Shown: piece by piece, positions 35,184-42,915 of the stretch | Layout: each line of letters begins with the position of its first letter | Position numbering within the stretch: the first letter of the stretch is position 1 | DNA from: Clavibacter michiganensis | GTDB lineage: Bacteria > Actinomycetota > Actinomycetes > Actinomycetales > Microbacteriaceae | NCBI RefSeq assembly: GCF_002151125.1 | Contig: NZ_MDJZ01000001.1 | Span: forward strand, 26,743-90,742 | Length of the DNA: 64,000 nucleotides | Reading direction: 5' to 3' | Position numbers and translations under genes: made by a program | The notes under the pieces: model-generated | Seen by the model: the letters and a program-made list of their open reading frames with translations, nothing else | Database searches by the model: none | Told to the model about the DNA's origin: nothing

Positions 35184-35666
35184 CTAGGCGGGCCAGCAGC
35201 TGTGGATCAAGCCCGTCACCGCGGGACCGGTGGTGCGGAGGCGCACCGTCTCCATCCGCTCGAAGCCGTCCTGGGCTGGCAGCTCCACGACCTCCCAGCC
35301 GACGATGGACCGCTGCTCGTCCTGCGCCTGCACCGCGCAGTAGGCGGCGGTGCCGGCCGGCATGACGACGGAGAACGTGACGTCGATGGTGCGGTCGTCC
35401 ACGATGTCGAAGGCGCGGTCGGTGGCGTCGATGGATCCCGACGCCTGGTCGAGCCCGGCCCACAGCACCCAGGCGCCGAACACCAGGGCGACCAGGCCGC
35501 CGGCGACGCCGTAGAGCCAGCGCTGGCGGATGCGGGCGGGGCGCGTGCGCCCGTACCGCTCGTCGAGCGCGGCGGTCGAGACAGGGGGCGGGACGCGGTG
35601 CTCGACGGTCTCATCCTCGTCGTGCAGGGGGCCCGCGGGACGGGGGGATCGGGACTCGGTCGTCAC
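35184..35666 (-). CDS. DUF4307 domain-containing membrane protein
   Basis: 160 aa; one membrane helix (WLYGVAGGLVALVFGAWVLWAGL, about residues 47-69) and a C-terminal extracytoplasmic domain with VTFSVVMPAGTAAYCAVQAQ and a terminal HSCWPA. Homologous in position to Rv1081c. Function unknown. GTG at 35666 preceded by GAGGAGA on the minus strand. Upstream of greA in the same direction and divergent from mca. Confidence 0.88.
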   Translation of the reverse strand: MTTESRSPRPAGPLHDEDETVEHRVPPPVSTAALDERYGRTRPARIRQRWLYGVAGGLVALVFGAWVLWAGLDQASGSIDATDRAFDIVDDRTIDVTFSVVMPAGTAAYCAVQAQDEQRSIVGWEVVELPAQDGFERMETVRLRTTGPAVTGLIHSCWPA

Positions 35667-35732
35667 GGCGATCTCCTCACGCGCACCTTGTACTCTGGGG
35701 ATCCAGACTACCTTCCCCACCCTTGGAGCCCC

Positions 35733-36617
35733 GTGACCCTGCGCCTCATGGCCGTGCACGCCCACCCCGACGACGAGTCCAGCAAGGGCGCGGCGACGTA
35801 CACCCACTACACGCACCAGGGCGCCGAGGTCATGGTCGTCAGCTGCACGGGCGGCGAGGCGGGGGACATCCTCAACGAGGGGCTCGCGGAGCGGGCGATG
35901 GCCGAGCGCGACCTGCCGGGGCTCCGCCGCATCGAGATGGCGCGCGCGCAGGCCGTCATGGGCGTGCAGCACCGCTGGCTCGGGTACGTCGACTCGGGCA
36001 TGGCGCGCGAGGACGGCTCGCTGCCGCCCGCGTCGTTCGCGAGCATCCCGGTGGAGGTGTCGGCCGAGCCGCTCATCCGCCTCGTGCGCACGTTCCGCCC
36101 GCACGTGCTCGTCGCCTACGACGAGAACGGCGGCTACCCGCACCCCGACCACATCCAGGCGCACGTCGTGGCCATGGAGGCGTGGCGCGAGTCCGGCGTC
36201 ACGGGCTCCTACCCCGACGCGGGCGAGCCGTGGGAGGTCTCGAAGCTCTACTTCGACCGGATCTTCAACGGCGCCAAGATCCGCGCCGTGCGCGAGCACC
36301 TGGTCGCCTCCGACGCGGCCCCCGAGATGCTCGAGGCGGTCGACGAGATGCTCGGCTGGATGGGCGACCGCCCCGACCTCGCCACCACGCACGTGCGCGT
36401 GGCCGACCACTTCGAGGCCCGCGACCGCGCCCTCCTCTCGCACGCGAGCCAGGTGGCTCCCGACAGCACGTTCTTCCGGTGGCCGCGCGACCTGCAGCAG
36501 CGGGCGTGGCCGTTCGAGGACTTCCAGCTCGTGGAGTCGCGCGTCGAGACGCCGGACGAGGAGCACGACCTCTTCGCAGGCGTCGCGGACGACGAGGACC
36601 GGGCGGTGCGCGCGTGA
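35733..36617 (+). CDS. mca: Mycothiol S-conjugate amidase
   Basis: Cleaves mycothiol-toxin adducts to a mercapturic acid and GlcN-Ins; a marker of actinobacterial thiol metabolism. PIG-L fold zinc motifs AHPDDES (from residue 10) and HPDH in YDENGGYPHPDHIQAHVV are intact. Also typical: VSCTGGEAGDILN and LGYVDSGM. 294 aa. GTG at 35733 with TTGGAG upstream. Its stop overlaps the next gene (TGATG). MshB-type deacetylase is the alternative, but the length and the Mca-like C-terminus favour Mca. Confidence 0.93.
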   Translation: MTLRLMAVHAHPDDESSKGAATYTHYTHQGAEVMVVSCTGGEAGDILNEGLAERAMAERDLPGLRRIEMARAQAVMGVQHRWLGYVDSGMAREDGSLPPASFASIPVEVSAEPLIRLVRTFRPHVLVAYDENGGYPHPDHIQAHVVAMEAWRESGVTGSYPDAGEPWEVSKLYFDRIFNGAKIRAVREHLVASDAAPEMLEAVDEMLGWMGDRPDLATTHVRVADHFEARDRALLSHASQVAPDSTFFRWPRDLQQRAWPFEDFQLVESRVETPDEEHDLFAGVADDEDRAVRA

Positions 36618-36961
36618 TGGGCGCCGACCTCGGCCTGCGCCTCGCCGCGGCCGTCACCACGCCGAGCCCCAGCCCCACCGCCGAGTTCGACCCGGACACG
36701 GTCTCGCCCGGCCCCATCGGCTTCATCGCGATCTTCTTCGTGGCCATCGTCGTCCTACTGCTCATGGTCGACATGACCCGGCGCATCCGTCGCACCCGGT
36801 ACCGCGAGGAGATCCGCGGCCGGCTCGAGGCGGAGAAGCTCGAGGCCGACCTCGCGCGCGACTCCGCTTCCGCGCGCGACCTCCCGGCGTCGGGCGGCAC
36901 GGCCGCGGATGCCGAGGGCACCGCGGATCCGGACGACACCGCGGGTCCGCCGCGAGGCTGA
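36617..36961 (+). CDS. Small single-pass membrane protein downstream of mca
   Basis: 114 aa. One membrane helix (IGFIAIFFVAIVVLLLMVDM, about residues 35-54) followed by a basic, helical cytoplasmic part (RRIRRTRYREEIRGRLEAEK) and an acidic low-complexity tail. Starts at ATG 36617 in a TGATG overlap with mca (an in-frame GTG at 36614 is also possible). It corresponds by position and layout to Rv1083 of M. tuberculosis. Function unknown; coupling to mca suggests a related job. Confidence 0.75.
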   Translation: MGADLGLRLAAAVTTPSPSPTAEFDPDTVSPGPIGFIAIFFVAIVVLLLMVDMTRRIRRTRYREEIRGRLEAEKLEADLARDSASARDLPASGGTAADAEGTADPDDTAGPPRG

Positions 36962-37073
36962 CCGCCGCCGCGCTCCGGGGGCGTGGTGATCCTCCCGCTG
37001 TGGACGAGCGCGGGTCCTCCGCATCGCGGGGTGCCTAGTCTCGGGCTCCACCCCAGAACGGAGCCCCATCACC

Positions 37074-37547
37074 ATGTCATCCGCCACGCCCTCCACCCGC
37101 CCGTCGCGTCGCCTCCGCCGCGCGGGTCCCGTGGCCGCCGGCGCCGCGATCGCGCTCTCCGCCGTCGTCGGCCTCGGCATCGCACCGGCCTCCGCGGCCG
37201 ACGCGTTCTACCCCTTCGGCACCGACCACGTCCGGGTCCACACGCACTGGCTCTCGTCCGGCGTGAACGTCCGGTCCATCCGGGTCACCGGGCCGATCAT
37301 CATCCAGAACGGCAAGAGCCACGCCACCTTCGACCGCTGCTTCTCCATGGGCAACGACTACCGCCCCGGCGTCGAGAAGGACCGCACGATCGCCATCGAC
37401 CTGCCGAGCAACGTCTACACCGTCGTCGGCTACGCCGACGGCGCGTGCCGGATCAGCGAGGCGCGGACCGGCGGTGGCGCCTCGGGCGTCCCCTCCAGCG
37501 CGCACGACTGGACCATCAGCCCCTTCCACGGGGTGTCCCACCCCTGA
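37074..37547 (+). CDS. Small secreted protein, family not recognised
   Basis: 157 aa. Signal peptide with a basic start (RRLRRAGPVAAGAAIALSAV) and an AXA cleavage site near residue 42 (ASAADA). The mature part (~115 aa) has no membrane segment, is rich in Gly/Ser/Asp/His, and holds two cysteines (FDRCFSMG, GACRIS) that could form a disulfide. I do not recognise a family. GGAGC precedes the ATG at 37074. It sits at the edge of an insertion into an otherwise conserved gene order, next to a sugar importer. Confidence 0.75.
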   Translation: MSSATPSTRPSRRLRRAGPVAAGAAIALSAVVGLGIAPASAADAFYPFGTDHVRVHTHWLSSGVNVRSIRVTGPIIIQNGKSHATFDRCFSMGNDYRPGVEKDRTIAIDLPSNVYTVVGYADGACRISEARTGGGASGVPSSAHDWTISPFHGVSHP

Positions 37548-37648
37548 TGATCCGTGCGACGGCCGCCGTCCCCCATCCGGGGGGCGGCGGTCGTCGCTCG
37601 TCCGCCCGCTCGCCATGCGCGTGCACCCGTCCGTTAACCCGCTCTCCG

Positions 37649-37654
37649 TAGCTT
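37649..37654 (+). promoter_or_regulatory. -10 element of the sugar ABC operon
   Basis: TAGCTT, with the predicted transcription start about 37661, directly before the operator palindrome. Confidence 0.4.
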
Positions 37655-37664
37655 GGCTGGGCAC

Positions 37665-37682
37665 GGAGGGAACGTTCCCTCC
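37665..37682. promoter_or_regulatory. 18-bp perfect palindrome, LacI-type operator
   Basis: GGAGGGAACGTTCCCTCC is a perfect palindrome centred on CG, the layout of LacI/GalR-family operators. It lies at the expected +4 to +22 of the sugar ABC operon, so a bound repressor would block transcription. No LacI-family gene is in the window, so the regulator is encoded elsewhere. Confidence 0.65.
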
Positions 37683-37711
37683 CTCTGCTCTGCTCCCCGA
37701 GGAGGTCCGAC

Positions 37712-38710
37712 GTGACGCACGCCCCCGCGCCCACCCGGGTCGCGCCGACGCCGGAAGCGCCGCCGCCGTCGCGGTCGTCGTCCGACGGCCACGCCGGCAC
37801 GCGTCCGGGCTCCGCCGCGCGGCGTCGCCGCCGCCCGGGCCGCCTCCGCGACGGGCTCCTCTTCCTCGCCTTCGTCGGCCCGAACGTGCTGCTGCTCGCG
37901 GTCTTCACGTACAAGCCGCTGCTCGAGTCCTTCTACTACTCGACGCTGCAGTGGAACATCGGCTCGTCCGTGGCGCGCGAGGTCGGCCTCGCCAACTACG
38001 TCGCCTGGTTCCAGGATCCGCAGACGCCCACGGTCGTCGGCGTCACGCTGGTGTTCACGGGCGTCACGGTCGTCGGCTCGATGACGCTGGGGCTCGGCGT
38101 GGCCGTGCTCCTCAACCGGCGGATCCGGCTGCGCGGGCCCGTCCGCACCATCATCGTCGCGCCCTACGTGCTCTCCGGCGTGGCCGTCGGATTCCTCTGG
38201 CTCTACGTCTTCGACCCGAACTTCGGCGTCATCTCGGCCGGGCTGTCCGCCCTCGGGCTGCCGTCCCCCGACTGGTACAGCGACCCGGCCGCCGCGCTCG
38301 CCATGGTCACGACCGTGCAGGTGTGGCGCGACCTCGGCTACTGCGCGCTCATCTACCTCGCGGGCCTCCAGGCCGTGCCGAAGGACCTGCTCGACGCGGC
38401 CGCCCTCGACGGAGCCGGCCGGATCCGCACCTTCCTCCGCGTGGTGCTGCCGCTCCTCAGCCCCACCACGTTCTTCCTCAGCGTGACGACCCTGCTCAGC
38501 TCGCTGCAGACCTTCGACCTCATCAGCGCCATGACCAAGGGCGGTCCGCTGCAGGGCACGACCACGATGATGTACCAGATCTACCACGAGGGCTTCGTGG
38601 CCGGACGGGCCGGCTACTCCTCGGCGGTCGCCACGATCCTCTTCCTCGTCCTGCTCGTCGTCACGCTCGTCCAGCTCGTCGTCGTCCAGCGGAAGGTGCA
38701 CTACTCGTGA
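37712..38710 (+). CDS. Sugar ABC transporter permease (UgpA/MalF type)
   Basis: 332 aa, six membrane helices after an Arg/Pro-rich N-terminus of ~50 residues. The EAA loop that docks the ATPase is present: DLLDAAALDGAGRIRTFLRV. GTG at 37712 with GAGGAGG upstream. First gene of permease-permease-binding protein, sharing a GTGA overlap with the next. No ATPase gene accompanies it, so it presumably uses a shared MsiK-type ATPase encoded elsewhere. Confidence 0.92.
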   Translation: MTHAPAPTRVAPTPEAPPPSRSSSDGHAGTRPGSAARRRRRPGRLRDGLLFLAFVGPNVLLLAVFTYKPLLESFYYSTLQWNIGSSVAREVGLANYVAWFQDPQTPTVVGVTLVFTGVTVVGSMTLGLGVAVLLNRRIRLRGPVRTIIVAPYVLSGVAVGFLWLYVFDPNFGVISAGLSALGLPSPDWYSDPAAALAMVTTVQVWRDLGYCALIYLAGLQAVPKDLLDAAALDGAGRIRTFLRVVLPLLSPTTFFLSVTTLLSSLQTFDLISAMTKGGPLQGTTTMMYQIYHEGFVAGRAGYSSAVATILFLVLLVVTLVQLVVVQRKVHYS

Positions 38711-39621
38711 CCGCCACCATCACCCGGCCTGAGCCGACGGGGGCTCCCGCGAGCGCGCGTCGCATCCCGCTCGGCCGACGTCGCCCGGGCGACTCCGCCT
38801 CCTCGCGTCCGCCGCTGGCCGGCACCTACCTCGCGCTGGCGCTCGCCGTCCTCGTCATGCTGCTGCCGCTCGTCTGGATGGTGCTCACGAGCTTCAAGGC
38901 GTTCGGCGAGATCTACTCGCTGCCGCTGACGATCCTGCCGTCGTCGTTCGCGCCGACGAACTACCAGACGGCCTCGGACACGGTCTCCTTCTCCACGCTC
39001 GCGACCAACAGCCTCGTCAAGACCATCGTCGGCTCGGGGCTCAAGGTGCTGCTCGGCCTGCTGACCGCGTACGCGCTCGTCTTCATCCGGGTGCCGTTCA
39101 AGAACGTCTGGTTCGGCGTCGTGATCCTCGCGCTCCTCGTGCCGCAGCAGATCGTGATGATCCCGAACTACCAGGTCGTCGCGGGCCTCGGCTGGATCAA
39201 CACGTACCCGGGCCTCATCCTCCCCGGCGTCGCGAGCGCGTACGGGACCTTCCTCTTCCGCCAGCACTTCCTCACGCTGCCGCACTCCGTGCTCGAGGCC
39301 GCGGCGATGGACGGCGCCGGGCACCTCCGCCGCCTCCGCTCGTTCGTGATCCCCATGTCGGGCCCGACGATCGCCGCCGTCGCGCTCGTCTCCATCGTGG
39401 GCGAGTGGAACGACTACCTCTGGCCGCTCCTCGTCACCACGGATCCGCGGATGATGACGCTCCCCGTCGGGCTCACGCTGCTCCAGGACACCACGGGCAT
39501 CACCAACTGGGGCGTGCTCATGGCGGGCACCGTCATCGTCACGATCCCCGTGCTCGCCGTCTTCCTCGTCTTCCAGCGGCGCATCGTCGGCGGCCTCACC
39601 GCCGGCGCCGTGACCGGCTGA
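38707..39621 (+). CDS. Sugar ABC transporter permease (UgpE/MalG type)
   Basis: 304 aa, six membrane helices. EAA loop: SVLEAAAMDGAGHLRRLRSF; typical WMVLTSFKAFGEI and GEWNDYLWPLLV. GTG at 38707 overlaps the previous stop. Forms the transmembrane pore with the preceding permease. Confidence 0.92.
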   Translation: MTATITRPEPTGAPASARRIPLGRRRPGDSASSRPPLAGTYLALALAVLVMLLPLVWMVLTSFKAFGEIYSLPLTILPSSFAPTNYQTASDTVSFSTLATNSLVKTIVGSGLKVLLGLLTAYALVFIRVPFKNVWFGVVILALLVPQQIVMIPNYQVVAGLGWINTYPGLILPGVASAYGTFLFRQHFLTLPHSVLEAAAMDGAGHLRRLRSFVIPMSGPTIAAVALVSIVGEWNDYLWPLLVTTDPRMMTLPVGLTLLQDTTGITNWGVLMAGTVIVTIPVLAVFLVFQRRIVGGLTAGAVTG

Positions 39622-39674
39622 CGCGCCCTTCCCCCTCCTCCCCGCCCGACCCGCATCCCCGACCCAGGAGAACC

Positions 39675-41054
39675 ATGCCCATCGACCCCCGCCCGGCCCT
39701 CGGCGGCCTCGCCGCCCGTCCGTTCGACCGCCGCGGCCTGCTGAAGCTCGGCGCCGTCCTCGGCGGCACCGCGATGCTCGCCGCCTGCTCCGGCCCGTCG
39801 GTCGGCGGCGACACGGCCGCCACCGCGGCGCCCGACACCGACTGGGACGGGATCGAGCCCGCCACGGACATCACCTGGTGGACCACGCACCCCGGCCAGA
39901 CCTCCGACCTCGAGGCGCAGTTCGCCTCCGACTTCCTCGCGAAGACCGGGATCACCGTCAACGTGGTGACGGGCGGCGCGAGCTACGACGAGATCGCGCA
40001 GAAGCTGCAGGCCGCCGCGGGCACCGACAGCATGCCGGACATGGTCAACGCGAGCGACACCTGGTGGTTCCGCTACATGGTCAACAAGCAGTCCATCGCG
40101 ATGGACGGCCTCATGACGCACCTCGGCTTCGAGCTGGACGACTTCAACGGGGTGTTCCTCGACGACTACCTGTACGACGGTGCGCGCTACGCGGTCCCGT
40201 ACGCCCGCTCGACGCCGATCTTCTACTACGACAGGTCGATCTGGCAGAGGGCGGGGCTCCCCGACCGCGCGCCCGGCACCTGGGCCGAGCTCGAGGAGTG
40301 GGCGCCCGCGATCATGAAGGCGACGGGTGGCACGCCCGCCTTCCGCGTGCCGCAGGGATCCATCGGCACCTGGGCGATGAGCAACGTCCTCTGGGGCCGC
40401 GGCGGGCAGTACTCCGACGGCTGGGACCTCAAGCTCGACCAGCCCGAGACGCTCGAGGCGGCCCGGTACGCGCGCGGCCTCGTCTTCGACTCGAAGATCG
40501 CGAACGTGGCGGCGGCCAGCGGCGACACCGCGGTCGACTTCGCGGGCGGGCTCGCGCCGTGCACCATCGCCTCGGCGGGTGCGGTCGGCATCGTCACCGC
40601 GAGCGCCGCGTTCCCCATCGGGACGGGCGTGCTCCCCGGCGGCCCCCAGGGGCAGTTCGTACCCACGGGAGGCACGGGCCTCGCGGTCATCGGCAGCAAG
40701 ACCAAGGAGCAGCAGCTCGCGGCGGCCATGTTCATCAAGCACGTCACGGAGGTCGACCAGCAGGTGGCCTTCGCGAAGAAGACCGGCTACTCGCCCGTCC
40801 GGACCTCGGCGGGCCAGTCCGCGGACCTCACGGGCTTCTGGGCCTCGAACCCGGCGTTCCGCACCGCGTACGACAGCCTCGAGCACGTGCGCTCGCAGGA
40901 CTGGGCGCGCACGCTGATCCCGAACGGCGACACGTACCTCCAGCAGCCGTGGTCGCAGATCCTCACGCAGGACGCGGACCCGGCCGACGTGTTCCCCGCC
41001 GCGGCGACGCAGCTCACCTCCGCCTTCACGGAGAACGTGCAGCCCTACCTGTAG
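39675..41054 (+). CDS. Sugar ABC transporter substrate-binding lipoprotein (UgpB type)
   Basis: 459 aa. Begins with a Tat-like motif (FDRRGLLKLGAVLGGTAML) and a lipobox (LAAC near residue 39), so it is predicted to be a membrane-anchored lipoprotein. The mature protein is an extracellular solute-binding protein family 1 fold (ITWWTTHPGQTSDLEAQFAS; VPYARSTPIFYYDRSIW; QQPWSQILTQ). ATG at 39675 with AGGAG at 39666-39670. Oligosaccharide or glycerol-phosphate ligands are usual for the group; the ligand here is not known. Confidence 0.9.
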   Translation: MPIDPRPALGGLAARPFDRRGLLKLGAVLGGTAMLAACSGPSVGGDTAATAAPDTDWDGIEPATDITWWTTHPGQTSDLEAQFASDFLAKTGITVNVVTGGASYDEIAQKLQAAAGTDSMPDMVNASDTWWFRYMVNKQSIAMDGLMTHLGFELDDFNGVFLDDYLYDGARYAVPYARSTPIFYYDRSIWQRAGLPDRAPGTWAELEEWAPAIMKATGGTPAFRVPQGSIGTWAMSNVLWGRGGQYSDGWDLKLDQPETLEAARYARGLVFDSKIANVAAASGDTAVDFAGGLAPCTIASAGAVGIVTASAAFPIGTGVLPGGPQGQFVPTGGTGLAVIGSKTKEQQLAAAMFIKHVTEVDQQVAFAKKTGYSPVRTSAGQSADLTGFWASNPAFRTAYDSLEHVRSQDWARTLIPNGDTYLQQPWSQILTQDADPADVFPAAATQLTSAFTENVQPYL

Positions 41055-41061
41055 CGGGCGT

Positions 41062-41100
41062 CGACGCGCCCGCCCGGTCAGACGACGGGCGGGTGCGTCG
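41062..41100. terminator. 15-bp bidirectional terminator overlapping the hemolysin III stop
   Basis: Stem of 15 bp with one G-T pair (41062-41076 and 41086-41100), loop 9 nt, spanning the end of the convergent hemolysin III gene. Confidence 0.6.
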
Positions 41101-41821
41101 CCACGAGGAGGATGCCCGTCCAGTGGCAGAGGAACGCCACCAGGGTGAACGCGTGGAAGATCTCGTGGAAGCCGAAGCGGCCGGGCCAGGGGTTCGGCCG
41201 CTTCAGCGCGTAGGCGACGGCGCCCACCGTGTAGGCGAGGCCGCCCGCGAGGATGAGCGTCATCATGGCGGCGTCCGCGCGGAAGAAGTCGACGATGAAC
41301 ACGAGCGACGCGTAGCCGAGCACGAGGTACAGCAGCACGTAGAGCCAGCGCGGGGCGTGGATCCAGAACACGCGGAAGAGCACGCCGAGCGCGGCCCCCG
41401 ACCACACCAGCCAGAGCAGCAGCACCGACTTGTCGTGCGGCAGCGCGAGCACCGTGATGGGCGTGTACGAGCCCGCGATGAGCAGGAAGATGTTGGCGTG
41501 GTCCATCCGCTTGAGGAGGATCCTCGCCCGCGGCGACCAGTCGAACCGGTGGTAGACCGCCGAGACGCCGAACAGCAGCAGCGACGACGCGACGAACACG
41601 GCGCACGAGATGCGCGCGGCCGTGCCGTCGGCCACCGCGATGAGCACGATCCCGAGCACGAGCGCCACCGGCGTCATGCCCGCGTGCAGCCAGCCGCGCC
41701 AGGTCGGCTTGGGCTCCGGGCCGACGTCCTGGGCGTCCTCGACGAGCGGGAGGTGCGCGACCGACGCGTCCTCCTCCGGGGTGTCGCCGAGCGGTCCGGG
41801 GGAGGAGGCGTCGCGCGTCAT
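41078..41821 (-). CDS. Hemolysin III (PAQR/YqfA) family membrane protein
   Basis: 247 aa, seven hydrophobic helices. Conserved histidines and acidic residues of the PAQR superfamily: FGVSAVYHRFDWS, RMDHANIFLLIAGSYTPI and FGFHEIFHAFTLVAFLCHW. A ~35-residue acidic cytoplasmic N-terminus precedes the first helix. ATG at 41821. Divergent from the prenyl synthase, as Rv1085c is from Rv1086 in M. tuberculosis. The role is not established; membrane lipid homeostasis or zinc-dependent hydrolysis is suspected. Confidence 0.9.
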   Translation of the reverse strand: MTRDASSPGPLGDTPEEDASVAHLPLVEDAQDVGPEPKPTWRGWLHAGMTPVALVLGIVLIAVADGTAARISCAVFVASSLLLFGVSAVYHRFDWSPRARILLKRMDHANIFLLIAGSYTPITVLALPHDKSVLLLWLVWSGAALGVLFRVFWIHAPRWLYVLLYLVLGYASLVFIVDFFRADAAMMTLILAGGLAYTVGAVAYALKRPNPWPGRFGFHEIFHAFTLVAFLCHWTGILLVATHPPVV

Positions 41822-41889
41822 CCTGCGAGTGTAGGACAGCCGCGGCGACGTCAGCCGGGCGGGCGATCCGGGCTCCCGGGAGCGTGGGA

Positions 41890-41895
41890 TAGCGT
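41890..41895 (+). promoter_or_regulatory. Leaderless-type -10 element of the prenyl synthase gene
   Basis: TAGCGT, 7 nt before the GTG at 41903. Confidence 0.45.
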
Positions 41896-41902
41896 TGCAC
41901 CC

Positions 41903-42688
41903 GTGCGAGAGAAGCCGATCCGACCGTGGCGCGGTCTGCTCTACCGGGCGTACCAGAAGCGCATCCGCCGCGGCCTCGACCGGAACGCGCTGCCGCACCA
42001 CATCGCCATGATCCTCGACGGCAACCGCCGCTGGGCCCGCCAGCTCGGGCTCGAGTCCGCGGCCCACGGGCACCGCGCGGGAGCGGCGAAGTTCCTGGAG
42101 TTCCTCGAGTGGTGCGACGACCTCGACATCAAGGTCACGACGCTGTACCTGCTCTCCACCGACAACCTCACGGGTCGCGGCAGCGCCGAGCTCACCGCGC
42201 TCATCGACATCATCGGCGAGCTCGCGGAGGACCTCTCCCGGCACCGTGACTGGCGGGTCAAGCACGTCGGATCCGACGAGGGCCTGCCGCCCGAGCTCCT
42301 CGCCCGGCTCGACGCCTCCGAGGAGCGCTCGCGGGGCAACGGCGGGCTCCACATCAACCTGGCGGTCGGCTACGGCGGGCGCACCGAGATCGCCGACGCC
42401 ATGCGCAGCATCGTGCAGTCCCACCACCTCGCCGGCGGCACGCTGGAGGACCTCGCGGCGCTCCTCACGCCCGACCTCATCGGCGAGCACCTCTACACGA
42501 GCGGGCAGCCGGATCCGGACCTCGTGATCCGCACCTCGGGCGAGCAGCGCATCAGCGACTTCATGCTGTGGCAGTCGGCCCACAGCGAGCTCTACTTCAT
42601 GGAGGCGCTCGGCCCGGACCTCCGCGAGGTCGACTTCCTCCGCGCCCTCCGCGACTACTCCTCGCGCCAGCGCCGCTTCGGCTCCTGA
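41903..42688 (+). CDS. uppS: Cis-isoprenyl diphosphate synthase (UppS/Z-FPP synthase family)
   Basis: 261 aa. Catalyses cis-condensation of IPP for undecaprenyl/decaprenyl phosphate, the lipid carrier of cell-wall synthesis. Catalytic region IAMILDGNRRWAR (Asp of DGNRRWA), then LYLLSTDNLTGRG, NLAVGYGGRTEIADA and the C-terminal DLVIRTSGEQRISDFMLWQS with ELYF. By position and N-terminus it matches Rv1086 (short-chain Z-FPP synthase), so final chain length is open. Confidence 0.92.
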   Translation: MREKPIRPWRGLLYRAYQKRIRRGLDRNALPHHIAMILDGNRRWARQLGLESAAHGHRAGAAKFLEFLEWCDDLDIKVTTLYLLSTDNLTGRGSAELTALIDIIGELAEDLSRHRDWRVKHVGSDEGLPPELLARLDASEERSRGNGGLHINLAVGYGGRTEIADAMRSIVQSHHLAGGTLEDLAALLTPDLIGEHLYTSGQPDPDLVIRTSGEQRISDFMLWQSAHSELYFMEALGPDLREVDFLRALRDYSSRQRRFGS

Positions 42689-42915
42689 CGCGCCGGACCG
42701 CGCTCCCGCCGCGTGCCCGGCCGCCGTGCCGGGGAAGAGTTAATGTCCGCGACACATCCGGACCCGCGTCGCTCTGGTCATGTCGCTGGTGCGCGACGTA
42801 GGTTCGCACTCATCGGGCATGGCGCCCGATCGAGAGGGCCGCAGGATCTCTTCTCGCCACCGTGGCCCGATCGCCGTCAGGATCCGAGCGCGACCGCTCG
42901 GGGATGGAGTGGCCC
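42689..42915 (+). promoter_or_regulatory. Leader region of phoH with two hairpins
   Basis: TAGGTT near 42799-42804 is a possible -10. Two small perfect stems follow: ATCGGGC/GCCCGAT at 42812-42818 and 42824-42830, and CCGAGCG/CGCTCGG at 42884-42890 and 42895-42901. The second stands only 4 nt before the GGAG (42906-42909) that serves the preferred phoH start. It could affect ribosome access. No other gene is seen in this stretch. Confidence 0.3.
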
